In this document: positions 1-9,564 of the stretch, in pieces
Numbering within the stretch: position 1 is the first letter of the stretch
Layout of the letters: the number at the start of each line of letters is the position of its first letter
Assembly: GCA_022592445.1 (NCBI GenBank)
Contig: JABYQR010000071.1
Location: 62,001-126,000 of the forward strand
Reading direction: 5' to 3'
Length of the DNA: 64,000 bases
Source: Cytidiella melzeri
Taxonomy: Eukaryota; Basidiomycota; Agaricomycetes; Polyporales; Irpicaceae
Notes under the pieces: generated by a model
What the model was told of the DNA's origin: nothing
Database searches by the model: none
Seen by the model: the letters and a program-made list of their open reading frames with translations, nothing else
Program-made: the position numbers and the translations under genes

Positions 1-622
1 TAAGAGCGGTCAACCTCATCGCTGGTCTGACAAAGACCTGGTCACCGTCGCGAAGTACGTGTCCAAGAAGCCGCCTGTCAAAGGCATCACCCTCACCGTC
101 CCCTCTTACGAGGAAAACCAACAACTTCGCGCTTCTGCCAGAGCATACGGAGAACGCGCCGCTGAAGAACGTGCTCGCACTCTAGCTGAGCAGCGAACCC
201 ACAAGCCAACTCTTTCAGAGCGGCTCGCCAAACTTCCTCCGCCCACTCCCGCCCCCGCAGCACCCAAACCGGTACTCATCGACTTTAAAAAGTTGACGCC
301 GGTAGATCTCGTCGGCATCTTCAAGCCAAAACTCACCGCTGTCCGTACTCGCTTGCAAGCTCTCACAGAGCTTGAAGAACTACTGAACCGCGCCAACCCC
401 GACCACCGTCGCGCCCTGCTTCACCTCGTCAACAAGGTCGATCGTTTCCTCAACCTAGTCGACAATCTCGCTCCCGTCACAGCAGACCGCGAGTGGCAGC
501 TCTTGGACTGGGGTTGTAAAGCAATCGGGAAAGTTTCTTTTAAGCAGCTCCGTAAAAACTACGACAAAGTTCTTGCGCAGCTTAACGTAGTTAATAACGA
601 TAGCTACTTTGAGTGGATCTAG
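1..622 (+). CDS. Open frame upstream of gypsy gag, partial
   Basis: The frame is open from base 2 to a TAG at 620-622. It encodes a charged, proline-containing protein with several Glu/Ala/Arg-rich helical stretches. I recognise no domain. It lies in the same frame as gag, with no other stop between TAG 620-622 and the gag ATG at 665. It could therefore be a separate first ORF of the element, or the N-terminal part of a longer Gag cut off by a nonsense change (for example CAG to TAG). The true start lies left of the window; the GTG at 59 is not a convincing start. Confidence 0.5.
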   Translation, partial: KSGQPHRWSDKDLVTVAKYVSKKPPVKGITLTVPSYEENQQLRASARAYGERAAEERARTLAEQRTHKPTLSERLAKLPPPTPAPAAPKPVLIDFKKLTPVDLVGIFKPKLTAVRTRLQALTELEELLNRANPDHRRALLHLVNKVDRFLNLVDNLAPVTADREWQLLDWGCKAIGKVSFKQLRKNYDKVLAQLNVVNNDSYFEWI

Positions 623-664
623 ACAGTCCACAATTTTGTAAACAATTGCATACATTTCCTCGAC

Positions 665-1912
665 ATGGATCCCAACCAGCCCGCCGCCCCCGCTGCCCCA
701 GCTGCCCCCGTCACCAACCTGAGTCAGCAAGACGTCTTAAATATGTTAGGTGTCTTGACACAAAAAATGGTAGACCTTACCAATCAGGTGGCTGCACTTG
801 CAGCTGCACAGGCACCGGCGGTTGCCGCTGCTACCCACGTTTCTCGGGAAAGAAGCATCGTCGAGAAACCAGTCTCCTTCAAGGGGAAAACCTCGTCGGA
901 AGCCCGGCTCTTCCGCCACGCGTTCATAGTATGGGCGCAAAATCAAGGAAAAGCGTTCTTCCAGCAAGACGCGCAAGGCCAGGTCCGGGTGGACAACAAC
1001 GGCGCGAGGATCTTTGATCCTCATAAACTCATCACAAGCGCCCTGTCCTTCATGCAGGAAGACGCCGCTGATTGGGCTCGCCCTCACATTGAGGAGTTAG
1101 CCAATAGCAAACCAGCATTTGGAAATGACTGGGACACATTTATCGAGGCTTTTAAAGCCAAATTCAAGCCTATAGATGCTGTCATGGAGGCCAAGACGAA
1201 AGTCGCCAACATGAAGCAAGGCAACAAGACCTTCGCCGCCCACATCTCCGAGTTTGAGACATGGGCCCCTCGCACTGGCTGGAGCCAGCAGGACCTCTTC
1301 GATCGTCTCAAGTCGAGCTTGAGCACCGAGTACTTGCAATGCGTCTCGTACTTCCAGACCCGCGCCGCCACCTATGACGCACTCAAAGACCAATGCAAAG
1401 CGGTCGATGCTCAACTTGCCGACCTCCGCAACAGCACCGGTAAGGTCATGGTGGACAGTTCGTCGGGACATGGCAAGTCCCACCAGCAAGCGTTCCGCGA
1501 CCCCAATGCGATGGAGATCGACGCATCCCGTTTCTCCGCCTCGTTCGACTCGCTCTTTGCGGGTCTAGGCAAACAGGAAATCTTCCAGAAATGGAAGAAG
1601 GAGATGAGCAAGCGCTGCTCGGTTTGCGGATCTGAGAGTCACAAGAAGAGGGACTCGAAGCACCCCGATGACCCGGTCTGCAACCACTGCGGTGGCACCG
1701 GTCACTGGGGGGCAGTTTGCCTAAAACGGCTCCAAGGCGTCCCTAAGGGACAAAAGGTTGCCGCTACCTCGTCGACATCGTCGACTACCACTGCAGCCAA
1801 GCAAGACGCGTCCAACGACAAGGATGCTAAAATTGCTGCGCTCAAGGACATGCTTGACATCCAGAAAAAGCAAATGGATGAGATGGCAGCAAAAATTAAT
1901 GCGGTTTTTTGA
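665..1912 (+). CDS. Gypsy Gag (capsid and nucleocapsid)
   Basis: A 415-residue retrotransposon Gag. The N-terminus is Pro/Ala-rich (MDPNQPAAPAAP), followed by a helical retrotrans_gag-type region at about residues 60-230 with the usual Trp-rich segments. A CX2CX4HX4C zinc knuckle (CNHCGGTGHWGAVC) lies near residues 339-352, preceded by an extra CSVC motif. The tail has a Lys-rich helical segment. Gag forms the particle in which the element RNA is copied. The stop TGA (1910-1912) directly follows a run of six T, where the pol frame begins in the -1 frame. Confidence 0.9.
   Translation: MDPNQPAAPAAPAAPVTNLSQQDVLNMLGVLTQKMVDLTNQVAALAAAQAPAVAAATHVSRERSIVEKPVSFKGKTSSEARLFRHAFIVWAQNQGKAFFQQDAQGQVRVDNNGARIFDPHKLITSALSFMQEDAADWARPHIEELANSKPAFGNDWDTFIEAFKAKFKPIDAVMEAKTKVANMKQGNKTFAAHISEFETWAPRTGWSQQDLFDRLKSSLSTEYLQCVSYFQTRAATYDALKDQCKAVDAQLADLRNSTGKVMVDSSSGHGKSHQQAFRDPNAMEIDASRFSASFDSLFAGLGKQEIFQKWKKEMSKRCSVCGSESHKKRDSKHPDDPVCNHCGGTGHWGAVCLKRLQGVPKGQKVAATSSTSSTTTAAKQDASNDKDAKIAALKDMLDIQKKQMDEMAAKINAVF
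1904..1912 (+). promoter_or_regulatory. Probable -1 ribosomal frameshift site at the gag/pol junction
   Basis: Gag codons read GTT TTT TGA across a T6 run at 1905-1910. Pol is open in the -1 frame from this spot and has no ATG of its own here (its first codon after the overlap is TTG, 1909-1911). Slippage of the Phe tRNA back one base on the T run would fuse Gag to Pol. It is not a canonical XXXYYYZ heptamer, and I did not identify a downstream pseudoknot. Confidence 0.55.
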
Positions 1913-4900
1913 AGCGGACTCGTGACACAGCCGCAGCTGCGAGTCCCCCAGATACCCTGTCCTTGCCTCCTTCGTCGTCCTCGTCTTCTGCCTCGTCTTC
2001 CGCGTGTACAACATCTACTCCATGCCCGTCGTCTACTATCTCCTCGTGTACTATATCGTCGCTAGATCGGTTATCGTCTCATTTCCGTGTACATGTACTA
2101 GTTAAAGGTCTGAATAGAAGCATTCGCGTTCCTGCTATGATCGATTCAGGAGCTACGGCTTTATTCATCAGTCACCAGTTCGTCAAGAAGCATAAGATTA
2201 TTCAGCACCCGCTCGAAAGGGTTATCTCATTGCATAACATTGACGGAACTAAGAATAAAGCTGGCGGATTAACGCACTTCGTTCGCCTTACACTCACAGT
2301 CGGAGATCACACGGAAAAGGCAGAGTTTCTCGTCACGGACTTAGGTCCAGAAGACGTCATTCTTGGGCTACCATGGCTCAAGCGTGTAAACCCTACTGTC
2401 AACTGGGAAAAGGGAGAAATGACAATTCCGAGCGGCTCGGAAGAATCTCCTGCTGAACCTTTCCAGAAAGTTGACGGTAATCGCAAAGAACGTAGGCAGT
2501 GGGTCAAAGCCGGTATTATCCAAGACACCACTGACGAAGTCTGGTGTATGGCCGGCTTCACCTACTCTACTAAGCTTGCTGCCGAAGCAAACGAAGCTAA
2601 AGCTCAGCGCTCCTTCGAAGACATCGTTCCATCAGAGTACCACAGACACGCTAAAGTCTTCTCTGAAGAAGAGTCTAATCGGCTACCCCAGCATCAGCCC
2701 TGGGACCATTCGATTGATCTCAAACCAGACGCTCCTGAGACCATCAAATCGAAAGTTTATCCTATGCCCCTGAACGAACAAGCCGAGCTTGACAAGTTCA
2801 TTCAGGAGAACCTAGCAAAAGGTTACATCACGCCTTCTAAGTCTCCAATGGCTTCTCCAGTCTTTTTCATCAAAAAGAAGGACAACAAACTCCGACTTAT
2901 TCAGGACTACCGCAAACTCAACGACATCACTGTAAAGAATCGTTACCCACTACCGCTTGCTACCGACATTATCAACAAGCTCAAGGGTGCAAAGATCTTC
3001 ACCAAGTTCGATGTTCGTTGGGGATATCACAATGTCCGCATCAAAGAAGGAGATGAATACAAAGCGGCTTTCGTTACCAACCGAGGACTCTTCGAACCTA
3101 AAGTCATGTTCTTCGGTCTCACGAACTCACCCGCTACCTTCCAAGCTCTGATGGACAACATCTTCGCCGACCTCGTCGCCGAAGGCAAGGTGGCCGTCTA
3201 TCTAGATGACATCTTGATCTGGAGCAACAACCTGACAGAGCATCGCAAGGTTGTACATGAAGTCCTCGAGCGACTTCAACAGCACGATCTCTACCTCCGG
3301 CCGGAAAAGTGCGAGTTTGAGAAATCTGAGATCGAATACCTCGGGTTGATCATTCGCGCCGGCGAAGTAGCTATGGACCCTGTCAAAGTCCAAGCAGTTT
3401 CTACGTGGCCCACACCCAAGAACCTCAAAGAAGTCAGAGGATTCATCGGGTTTGCCAACTTCTATCGCCGCTTCATTCAAGACTTCTCAAAGCACGCACG
3501 GCCTCTACACGACCTTACTAAGAAGGACGTACCATTTGTCTGGGGTCCAGCACAAGAGACTGCCTTCACGCTGCTAAAGAAGGCCTTTACCACTAAGCCT
3601 ATCTTGGCAGTCTGGGACCCTGAACTCCCTACACGTCTAGAAGTCGATGCCTCGGGCTATGCGACCGGTGGAATCATCTCCCAGAAATCGAAGGAAGATG
3701 GATTCTACCACCCTATCGCCTACCGGTCCGCCTCTATGACTGAAGCAGAGCGTAACTACGAAATCTTTGATCGGGAGATGTTAGCCATCACCGAGGCTCT
3801 CAAAGATTGGCGCCACTACCTTGAGGGGCTCAAGGAACCGTTTGAGATCTGGACGGATCACGCAAACCTGCAGTACTGGAAGACTGCGCAACACCTCACT
3901 CGACGTCAAGCACGTTGGTCATTACTCTTGGCTGACTTCGACTTCGTGTTGGTACACAAGCCCGGTAGTACCATGATACACGCTGATCCTCTCTCTCGTC
4001 TTCACTCTCACGCTGTCACGGACGAAGAAGACAACAAGGATCAGGTGGTACTGAAACCGGAACACTTCCGGATCCTCGCTACTAGTGCACTCGCCACTGC
4101 TTCTCCACTCGAATCAAAGATCCGAGAATGCACGGAGCAAGAAGCAGAAGTCGCACAAGCTCTCGCTACCCTTCGCAAGAAGGGTCCTCGCAAACTTGTC
4201 GGCGGGTTACTCGAATGGGAAGAGAGTGACGGACTCATCTATTACAAGGGAAAACTCTATATCCCTAACAACAAAGAGCTCCGTTACGAAATCGTCAAAT
4301 CTTGCCATGACACACCCGCGGCTGGTCATCCAGGCAAACACGGCACCATAGAGCTAGTCTCACGACACTATTGGTGGCCAAAGATGAATGCCTTCATCGA
4401 GACTTACGTACTAGGTTGTGATCGCTGCCAACGTTACAAGTCAGCTCCACACCCTAAAGCAGTACTACAGCCTCAGGAAACTCCGGCCGGACCTTGGGAA
4501 CACGTTGGAGTAGATCTCATCACTCAGCTGCCACCCTCTAAGGGATTCGATTCGATCGCGGTCTACGTCGACCATTACTCCGATCAAACGCACATCATCC
4601 CTACTACCACTAAGGTTAACGCTGAGGGGATTGCCGATCTACACTACAAAGAAGTATTCCGACTTCACGGCATTCCCAAGAAGGTGTTCTCTGACCGAGG
4701 ACCCCAGTTTGCAGCGCGCTTCATGCGTGCACTCTATCACCGCCTGGGCATAGAGACTGGTTTTACGACCGCCTATCATCCACAAGGAAATGGCAAAGTC
4801 GAACGCAAAAACCAGGACATCGAACAGTATCTGCGTCTATTCTGTCAGCAACGACAAGACGACTGGGTCGATCATCTACCGGCGGCTGAGTTTGCACTCA

Positions 4901-5397
4901 ACTCGCGAGTACACGCGGGTAACTCCCAAACACCGTTTGAAGTCATCTATGGATATCGCCCCGACTTCACCATACCAGTCGGCAAGCGAAGCAATATTCC
5001 ATCACTCGATGAACGCCTTGACAATATGGCTCGAGTACGCAAAGAGACCGAAGCAGCTCTTCGTCTAAGCAAAGAAAAGATGAAGCAACTCTATGAGTCT
5101 GAGAAGCGCTCTCCACGCGTCTTCCAAGTAGGGGACATGGTCTGGCTGAACGCTAAGAACGTCCAGATCCACCAGGCTACCCCTAAACTCGGTCCTCGAC
5201 AACTCGGCCCGTACAAGGTCATCGAACGCATTGGCGATCTCGATTACAAACTCGATCTACCCAGCTATCTCCGAATCCACCCCGTCTTCCATATCAACCG
5301 TCTAAGTCCCTGGCACGACAACGGCAAAGACGTACCTCCACCTCCTGATCCTATCGTCATAGAAGGAGAAGAACAGTACGTGTCGAAAAGGTGCTAG
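1909..5397 (+). CDS. Gypsy Pol: protease, reverse transcriptase, RNase H, integrase
   Basis: An open frame of about 1,160 codons with domains in Ty3/gypsy order. The aspartic protease has DSGA at about residue 79. The reverse transcriptase has FDVRWGYHNVRI and the catalytic YLDD near residues 431-434. RNase H follows (VDASGYATGG, EMLAI, TDHANLQYW). The integrase has an HHCC zinc site (GHPGKHG to CDRCQRY) and a D-D-E core (GVDLI, SDRGPQF, NGKVERKNQ). The C-terminus has the GPY/F-like module (LGPRQLGPYKVIERIG) and the HPVFHINRLSPWH motif that normally precedes a chromodomain. Catalytic residues are intact, so the frame may be recently active. It stops early at 5395-5397 because of a frameshift. 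Confidence 0.93.
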   Translation: MKRTRDTAAAASPPDTLSLPPSSSSSSASSSACTTSTPCPSSTISSCTISSLDRLSSHFRVHVLVKGLNRSIRVPAMIDSGATALFISHQFVKKHKIIQHPLERVISLHNIDGTKNKAGGLTHFVRLTLTVGDHTEKAEFLVTDLGPEDVILGLPWLKRVNPTVNWEKGEMTIPSGSEESPAEPFQKVDGNRKERRQWVKAGIIQDTTDEVWCMAGFTYSTKLAAEANEAKAQRSFEDIVPSEYHRHAKVFSEEESNRLPQHQPWDHSIDLKPDAPETIKSKVYPMPLNEQAELDKFIQENLAKGYITPSKSPMASPVFFIKKKDNKLRLIQDYRKLNDITVKNRYPLPLATDIINKLKGAKIFTKFDVRWGYHNVRIKEGDEYKAAFVTNRGLFEPKVMFFGLTNSPATFQALMDNIFADLVAEGKVAVYLDDILIWSNNLTEHRKVVHEVLERLQQHDLYLRPEKCEFEKSEIEYLGLIIRAGEVAMDPVKVQAVSTWPTPKNLKEVRGFIGFANFYRRFIQDFSKHARPLHDLTKKDVPFVWGPAQETAFTLLKKAFTTKPILAVWDPELPTRLEVDASGYATGGIISQKSKEDGFYHPIAYRSASMTEAERNYEIFDREMLAITEALKDWRHYLEGLKEPFEIWTDHANLQYWKTAQHLTRRQARWSLLLADFDFVLVHKPGSTMIHADPLSRLHSHAVTDEEDNKDQVVLKPEHFRILATSALATASPLESKIRECTEQEAEVAQALATLRKKGPRKLVGGLLEWEESDGLIYYKGKLYIPNNKELRYEIVKSCHDTPAAGHPGKHGTIELVSRHYWWPKMNAFIETYVLGCDRCQRYKSAPHPKAVLQPQETPAGPWEHVGVDLITQLPPSKGFDSIAVYVDHYSDQTHIIPTTTKVNAEGIADLHYKEVFRLHGIPKKVFSDRGPQFAARFMRALYHRLGIETGFTTAYHPQGNGKVERKNQDIEQYLRLFCQQRQDDWVDHLPAAEFALNSRVHAGNSQTPFEVIYGYRPDFTIPVGKRSNIPSLDERLDNMARVRKETEAALRLSKEKMKQLYESEKRSPRVFQVGDMVWLNAKNVQIHQATPKLGPRQLGPYKVIERIGDLDYKLDLPSYLRIHPVFHINRLSPWHDNGKDVPPPPDPIVIEGEEQYVSKRC

Positions 5398-5714
5398 ACA
5401 GCAGGCTACACGGACGTTGGAAGAAATTGCAATTCCTTGTCAAATGGGAAGGGTATTCAGACGGACACAATAGCTGGGAACCAGTAGAAAATCTCGAGAA
5501 TAGTCAAGAAGCGATTGACGACTTCTACAAAGCAAACCCCGGAGCGCCCCGGGTCATCAAAGCTTCACTCTTCGCGGATCTCCGCTCGCACTTTCGGGAA
5601 TTCAATACCCAGACCGACCCCGCTTTCCTTCGCACGATCTATCCATCTACATACGATCTTAGCTGGGATGAAGGCAAACACATCGGTCTGGATATCTCAA
5701 GAACATCACACTGA
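5391..5714 (+). pseudogene. Chromodomain end of gypsy Pol, out of frame
   Basis: The frame encodes a clear chromodomain (FLVKWEGYSDGHNSWEPVENL), which in chromoviral integrases targets insertion to modified histones. It is in a different frame from pol, and the two overlap by a few bases at 5391-5397. The typical pre-chromodomain sequence changes frame at about 5379-5386, consistent with loss of a single base. The downstream tail (to 5714) is Ser/Asp-rich without a recognised domain. Confidence 0.8.
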
Positions 5715-5879
5715 CGGGTAACGTCGAGTCAACGACACCAGAAGGGGAGAAACTTCCTAGCATCCTTCTGACTAGACAATCGGGGCAATTCTGCTGAATC
5801 CCTGTAGACGGGTAGAAGACCTCTATCACCACAGCACAGTGATGCTTCGCGAGGACGCTCGATTTTAGGAGGGGGGTAA
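5715..5879 (+). other. Gypsy 3' untranslated stretch with polypurine tract
   Basis: Non-coding sequence between the chromodomain stop and the 3' LTR. It ends in the purine-rich AGGAGGGGGG (5867-5876), the expected plus-strand primer site immediately before the LTR. Confidence 0.75.
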
Positions 5880-6636
5880 TGTCATGGATGGCCTGACTAG
5901 CCCTTAATTTTCGCAATTTACCTCTTGTTTTTATCTGTAAAACTCCGGGCTACAACTAGTTTCAATTCTCTCTGCATAAACTCCTTTGCACGTCTATTAA
6001 GCGCCCGTATCACGTGGCTTAGACGCTCCACACGGTCACATTACTTGCTACTACGTCACACTGGCATGTGACTTAGCTTAAGTAAGACCACATGGCTACA
6101 ACCACATGGCTCAGCCCATAGCTAGGGTTTGACGTCATAGATACCGTTCACATGGGCTCCTTATTGTTCTTTCCCTATTGTTCTCTTTATGGAAGGATGT
6201 TCTCACAGGTGTGGGAATGGAATACAATAGTTGGTCTCCTTTTAGATAGATTCTCTCACGAGTAGAGTTCTTGGCAAGGTCTAGACAATAGCTATTGTTC
6301 TCCTTTAGGTAGTTCTTTAGTTCTTCGTTCACACGGCTTCTTGCAAAGCCTGCCCTCAACATGGTCTGTGCGCAGGTCCCTGAAGTCTATATATACTGCT
6401 ACATGTACGCTCCTAGCCCCCATCTCGACCTCTTGGTCTTTACTGGGCTAGGTAAGCAAACCCCCTCTGTACTACATAGCTGGTAGTACCCAATACTAAC
6501 TTGGTCTTTACTGGGCTAGCAACTTGCATAAAGTTTGATAGCTGGTGAGAGCATTGTGCTTCAAGCCTGCCACCACCTCTTCGTCGTCTTCCACACCGTG
6601 TCCCTTTTAGTTGCGTCGAGCTTCGTCTCCGTGACA
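5880..6636 (+). repeat. Gypsy 3' LTR
   Basis: A 757-bp TG..CA repeat starting TGTCATGG after the polypurine tract and ending GTGACA. A second copy of the same LTR begins at 10407 (TGTCGTGG). The two share long near-identical blocks, including the CTATATA segment near 6387-6396 and a repeated TTGGTCTTTACTGGGCTAG motif. The right border is fixed because copia-1 integrase coding resumes at 6637. Confidence 0.9.
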
Positions 6637-7596
6637 GTAACCTTTAGAACCCGCTTCATACCCAACATGCACAAGAGGCTGAGCGTGAGCATCAAGCTTC
6701 CTGCAATGATCCTTGTGAATGTGGCGATAGGCGAGGCAACCAAAAACACAGAAGTATGAAACATCCGGTTTGGAGCCAGTGATAATCTCGAATGGTGTCC
6801 TCCAATCCAGAGACCTTTTGGGTGCTCGGTTGCGCACATGCACAGCGGTTTTCACGGCTTCTTCCCAGAATCCTTTGGACGTCCCGGCGGCGTAAAGCAT
6901 AGAGAGCGCAGCCTCCATGATGGTGCGGTTGAAACGCTCAGCCTTGCTGTTTTGTTGTGGCGTATCCGGGGTGGTGCGCTGATGGACAATGCCAAGATCC
7001 TTCAGTCGTTGCACGAAGCGCTTTGACTGGTATTCACCGCCCCTGTCAGAGCGAAGAATCTTGATATCCCTCTCGAACTGAGTTTTGACCAGCTGACGGA
7101 ACTCCTCAAACTTCTGCTCCTGTTCATCTTTGTGTTTCGGGAAATAAATCCAGACGTTGTCAGAGCAGTCGTCGATATACGTGAGCATGTAGAGGTGTCT
7201 GCCGTTTACAGAAGAGTTCTGCATAGGTCCAGCCAAGTCAGTGTGGATGAGATCGAAAGGTTTGTCCGCACGAGGTGTCGAGGATGAATGGAATGTGCGT
7301 CGTGTGGCCTTGCCGAGTTGACAACCTTCGCATGCGTGTTCAGAGCGAGGAGTCTTCTCGTCGATAGTCAGACCTGTCACCGGGGAGTCGTCAGAGCATA
7401 GCTTCTGTAGTGCTTCCCAGTTGAGGTGACCATAGCGTTGGTGTACAAGGTCGATGAGTGACAAGTGCATGTGCGTGGAGGAGGCGACCGACGAAGAAGA
7501 GACGCGAAGTGCCAACCAGTATTGGCCGCCCTTGAGAGTACCTATGCCGTAGGTGGTATCATTCTTGTGTATCCGTGCTTTACCGCCAGTGAAAAC
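6637..7596 (-). pseudogene. Copia-1 integrase, truncated
   Basis: Reading the minus strand, a GAG-pre-integrase zinc region (HQRYGHLNWEALQ then CEGCQLGK) is followed by the integrase core with its D-D-E residues (HTDLAGPM, LRSDRGGEYQS, QNSKAERFNR). It ends at FGCLAYRHI and YEAGSKGY, where the gypsy LTR interrupts. The segment 7516-7596 still encodes the protein upstream of the interrupting 514-bp insertion. The reading frame is otherwise clean, so the disruption may be fairly recent. Confidence 0.9.
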
Positions 7597-8110
7597 TGTT
7601 AAAACTATATAATATAATATAATATAATATGTAGTTTCCCACGCCTTATTACAAGGACACTTTAAGGTAGCAGAGTTCCCACAGTCTTGATATGGGAATT
7701 ATGCAGCCGTATATGGAAACTCAAGTAGTAACCATCACATTAGCTGAGACGTACAGATATGGATTGTAGTAGTACTATACATATATGTATGCCTGTGTTC
7801 TAGTGGCATAGGAAATGACATGGAAAGCACGTATGACTCCAGAAGGATGCCTAAAGCATACATCTGAGGACAAGTACTAGCATGAGTCATTTACTCATTA
7901 TGTACGCCTCTGGTACAAGTGCTGAGCCTAGTCATACAATGAGTCATGCACTCATAGCATGAGTCATGCATGAGTCATGCACTTAGTAATACAGTAGAAT
8001 AGCTGAAGTAGACATGTATAGTAGTTGCTTACATAAGTAGATACAGACATGTATATAAGCAGAGCTGCTGAAGCAGCAAGAATAATAAGACTCATCTTCG
8101 AAGCTTAACA
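7597..8110. repeat. 514-bp LTR-like insertion in copia-1
   Basis: This AT-rich non-coding block splits the protease/integrase region of copia-1. Its ends are inverted, TGTTAA at 7597 and TTAACA ending at 8110, as in a solo LTR. I find no clean target duplication (AAAAC before, GCCTC after). It contains a TATAA microsatellite (7605-7629) and four TGAGTCA motifs. It has no coding capacity and does not match the other LTRs in the window. Confidence 0.7.
7883..7977. promoter_or_regulatory. Cluster of four TGAGTCA (AP-1/Gcn4-type) sites
   Basis: Exact TGAGTCA at 7883-7889, 7940-7946, 7960-7966 and 7971-7977, with nearby variants such as ACTCAT. TGAGTCA is the consensus for Gcn4/AP-1 bZIP factors. 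Within an LTR-like block they could act as upstream activating sites; that is inference. Confidence 0.5.
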
Positions 8111-9434
8111 GCCTCTACCCCTCGCACACATATTCCACTTTGTTAAAAACGGTAGAGAATCCTTTGGAGTCAAGACAGGAAATCGAAATGAGTCGGTAGG
8201 CGATGCCCGGGCAGTATAAGACATTGTCAAACTGCGCTGTGAGCTGCTTTCCATCAACGTGTACGGTTCCACGTACGCTTCCAGACCCAAGCGTAGACAT
8301 TGAAGTCTTCAAAGCATCAGCCAATGTCGCGAACAACGGCGTAGCGAACGGCTTGTAGTTGTGGAAGTCGTTGAGGTTGTTGCTGATGTGTCTCGTACAG
8401 CCTGAGTCGAGCATCCAGGGTGTTTCACCCGAAGCATAAAACATAACATCTATATTTGTGACATTGGTGGCTTCGGACGTGGAGTCCTCAGCAGAGACTA
8501 CATGTACAGCAGCAGAACCGTTAGACAATGATGGTGACCCAGAAGATTCCTTCTTCCCCTTGTCCTTTCCTCCTTTTCCCCCTTTCCTTGCCTCCTCAAT
8601 GGCAGCCTTCTTCTTACGACACTCGTCCTCTGTATGACCCTTGTATTTGCAGAACCCGCACTGCTTCTTTGACTTGCCCGACGAGGACAAAGCCGAAGAC
8701 TTGTTGAACTTGACCGCAGAGACTGAAGGCAATTCCTTTCGCTTAGCCTCGTTGATGAGGCGCAATCGGATGTCGTTGTATTTCAAGTCCTTTGGCGCGG
8801 TGACAGCGAGGATGGGCTCGACGATGTTAGTGAAGGAGTCAGGGAGTACCAAGAGAAGACCAAAAATCTTGAGCAGTTCCTTGTCGTTAAGGATGCCGGA
8901 GGCGTCAAATTCTTGCCAGAGCTGACCACGTTCTTCAAGCTGTTCAACGAGAGGGCGTGAGCCGTCGATTGTGTGAAGGAAGTACTGCTTGAACTTGAGG
9001 AACGCACAGAGAGTGGTTGAGGCGGAGTAGTTGGCCTTTAGCTTAGCGTAGATCTCGGCGGCAGAGTTGGTCTCGAGGTCAAAAAGATGGTGGAGAGAGC
9101 TATCAACAATCGCGAGGAGAACCAGAGTGACGTTGGCGTCAGCCTTGCACCAGTTGTTGTAGTCCGTGTCGGTGGACGCAGGCTTGACCAGAGAAGGGTT
9201 GACCATGCCAGACGCGGCTTGCATCTTGAGGAACTGGATGAACAGCATGTTCCATTCCTTCCAGTTGTTGGCACCAGTCAGCTTAGGCAGCGAGTCGAGT
9301 TTGATGAACGAGGAGTTGCTGGAAGTGTTCTTGATGAACGACAAACCAGCGGCAGAGGAGCCTGCAGAGGCAGGAGTGGACACAGCAGGGCCAGACAATG
9401 CCGAACCACCTGTGGGAGGTGTGGTGCTCGACAT
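8111..9434 (-). pseudogene. Copia-1 Gag and protease
   Basis: The frame starts at an ATG (9434). The Gag N-terminus has the usual LTGANNWKEWN segment and a UBN2-type region. A zinc knuckle CGFCKYKGHTEDEC is followed by a Lys-rich stretch and the protease motif WMLDSGCTRHIS with its catalytic Asp kept. The frame then enters the 514-bp insertion and stops at the border (8113-8115). It is the 5' half of a Gag-Pol polyprotein whose next part is at 7596-6637. Confidence 0.9.
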
Positions 9435-9551
9435 GTTGGAAGGACGTTAAGGATATGGATGTGAAGACCTGGAGTTGGGTGTCAACGTTGATCGGAGCGA
9501 AGCGCAGATGGGCGCGATATGGTGAACGACGAGTGTTGATTAGAGCCAGGC

Positions 9552-9564
9552 GGGGCTCATAACC
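9552..9564 (-). other. Copia-1 primer-binding site
   Basis: On the minus strand this reads GGTTATGAGCCCC. It is complementary to the anticodon-loop region of initiator tRNA-Met (GGGCTCATAACC), the half-tRNA priming mode known for copia elements. The identical 13-mer follows the copia-3 5' LTR at 15785-15797. Confidence 0.75.

Larger units (their letters stand above)
1..6636 (+). mobile_element. Ty3/gypsy chromodomain retrotransposon, 5' end outside window
   Basis: The order gag, protease, reverse transcriptase, RNase H, integrase, chromodomain, polypurine tract and 3' LTR defines a Ty3/gypsy element of the chromovirus type. The 5' LTR and primer-binding site are left of the window. The element ends at CA (6635-6636). 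The next bases continue, in frame on the minus strand, the integrase gene of a copia element, so the gypsy element inserted into copia-1 and the rest of copia-1 should lie left of the window. A one-base frameshift separates pol from the chromodomain, so this copy is probably not fully functional. A related solo LTR lies at 10407-11161. Confidence 0.93.

Noticed and set aside
7883..7977. TGAGTCA cluster as a CRISPR-like array
   Set aside because: Repeats are only 7 bp, spacing is irregular and no cas gene is present; it fits transcription factor sites.
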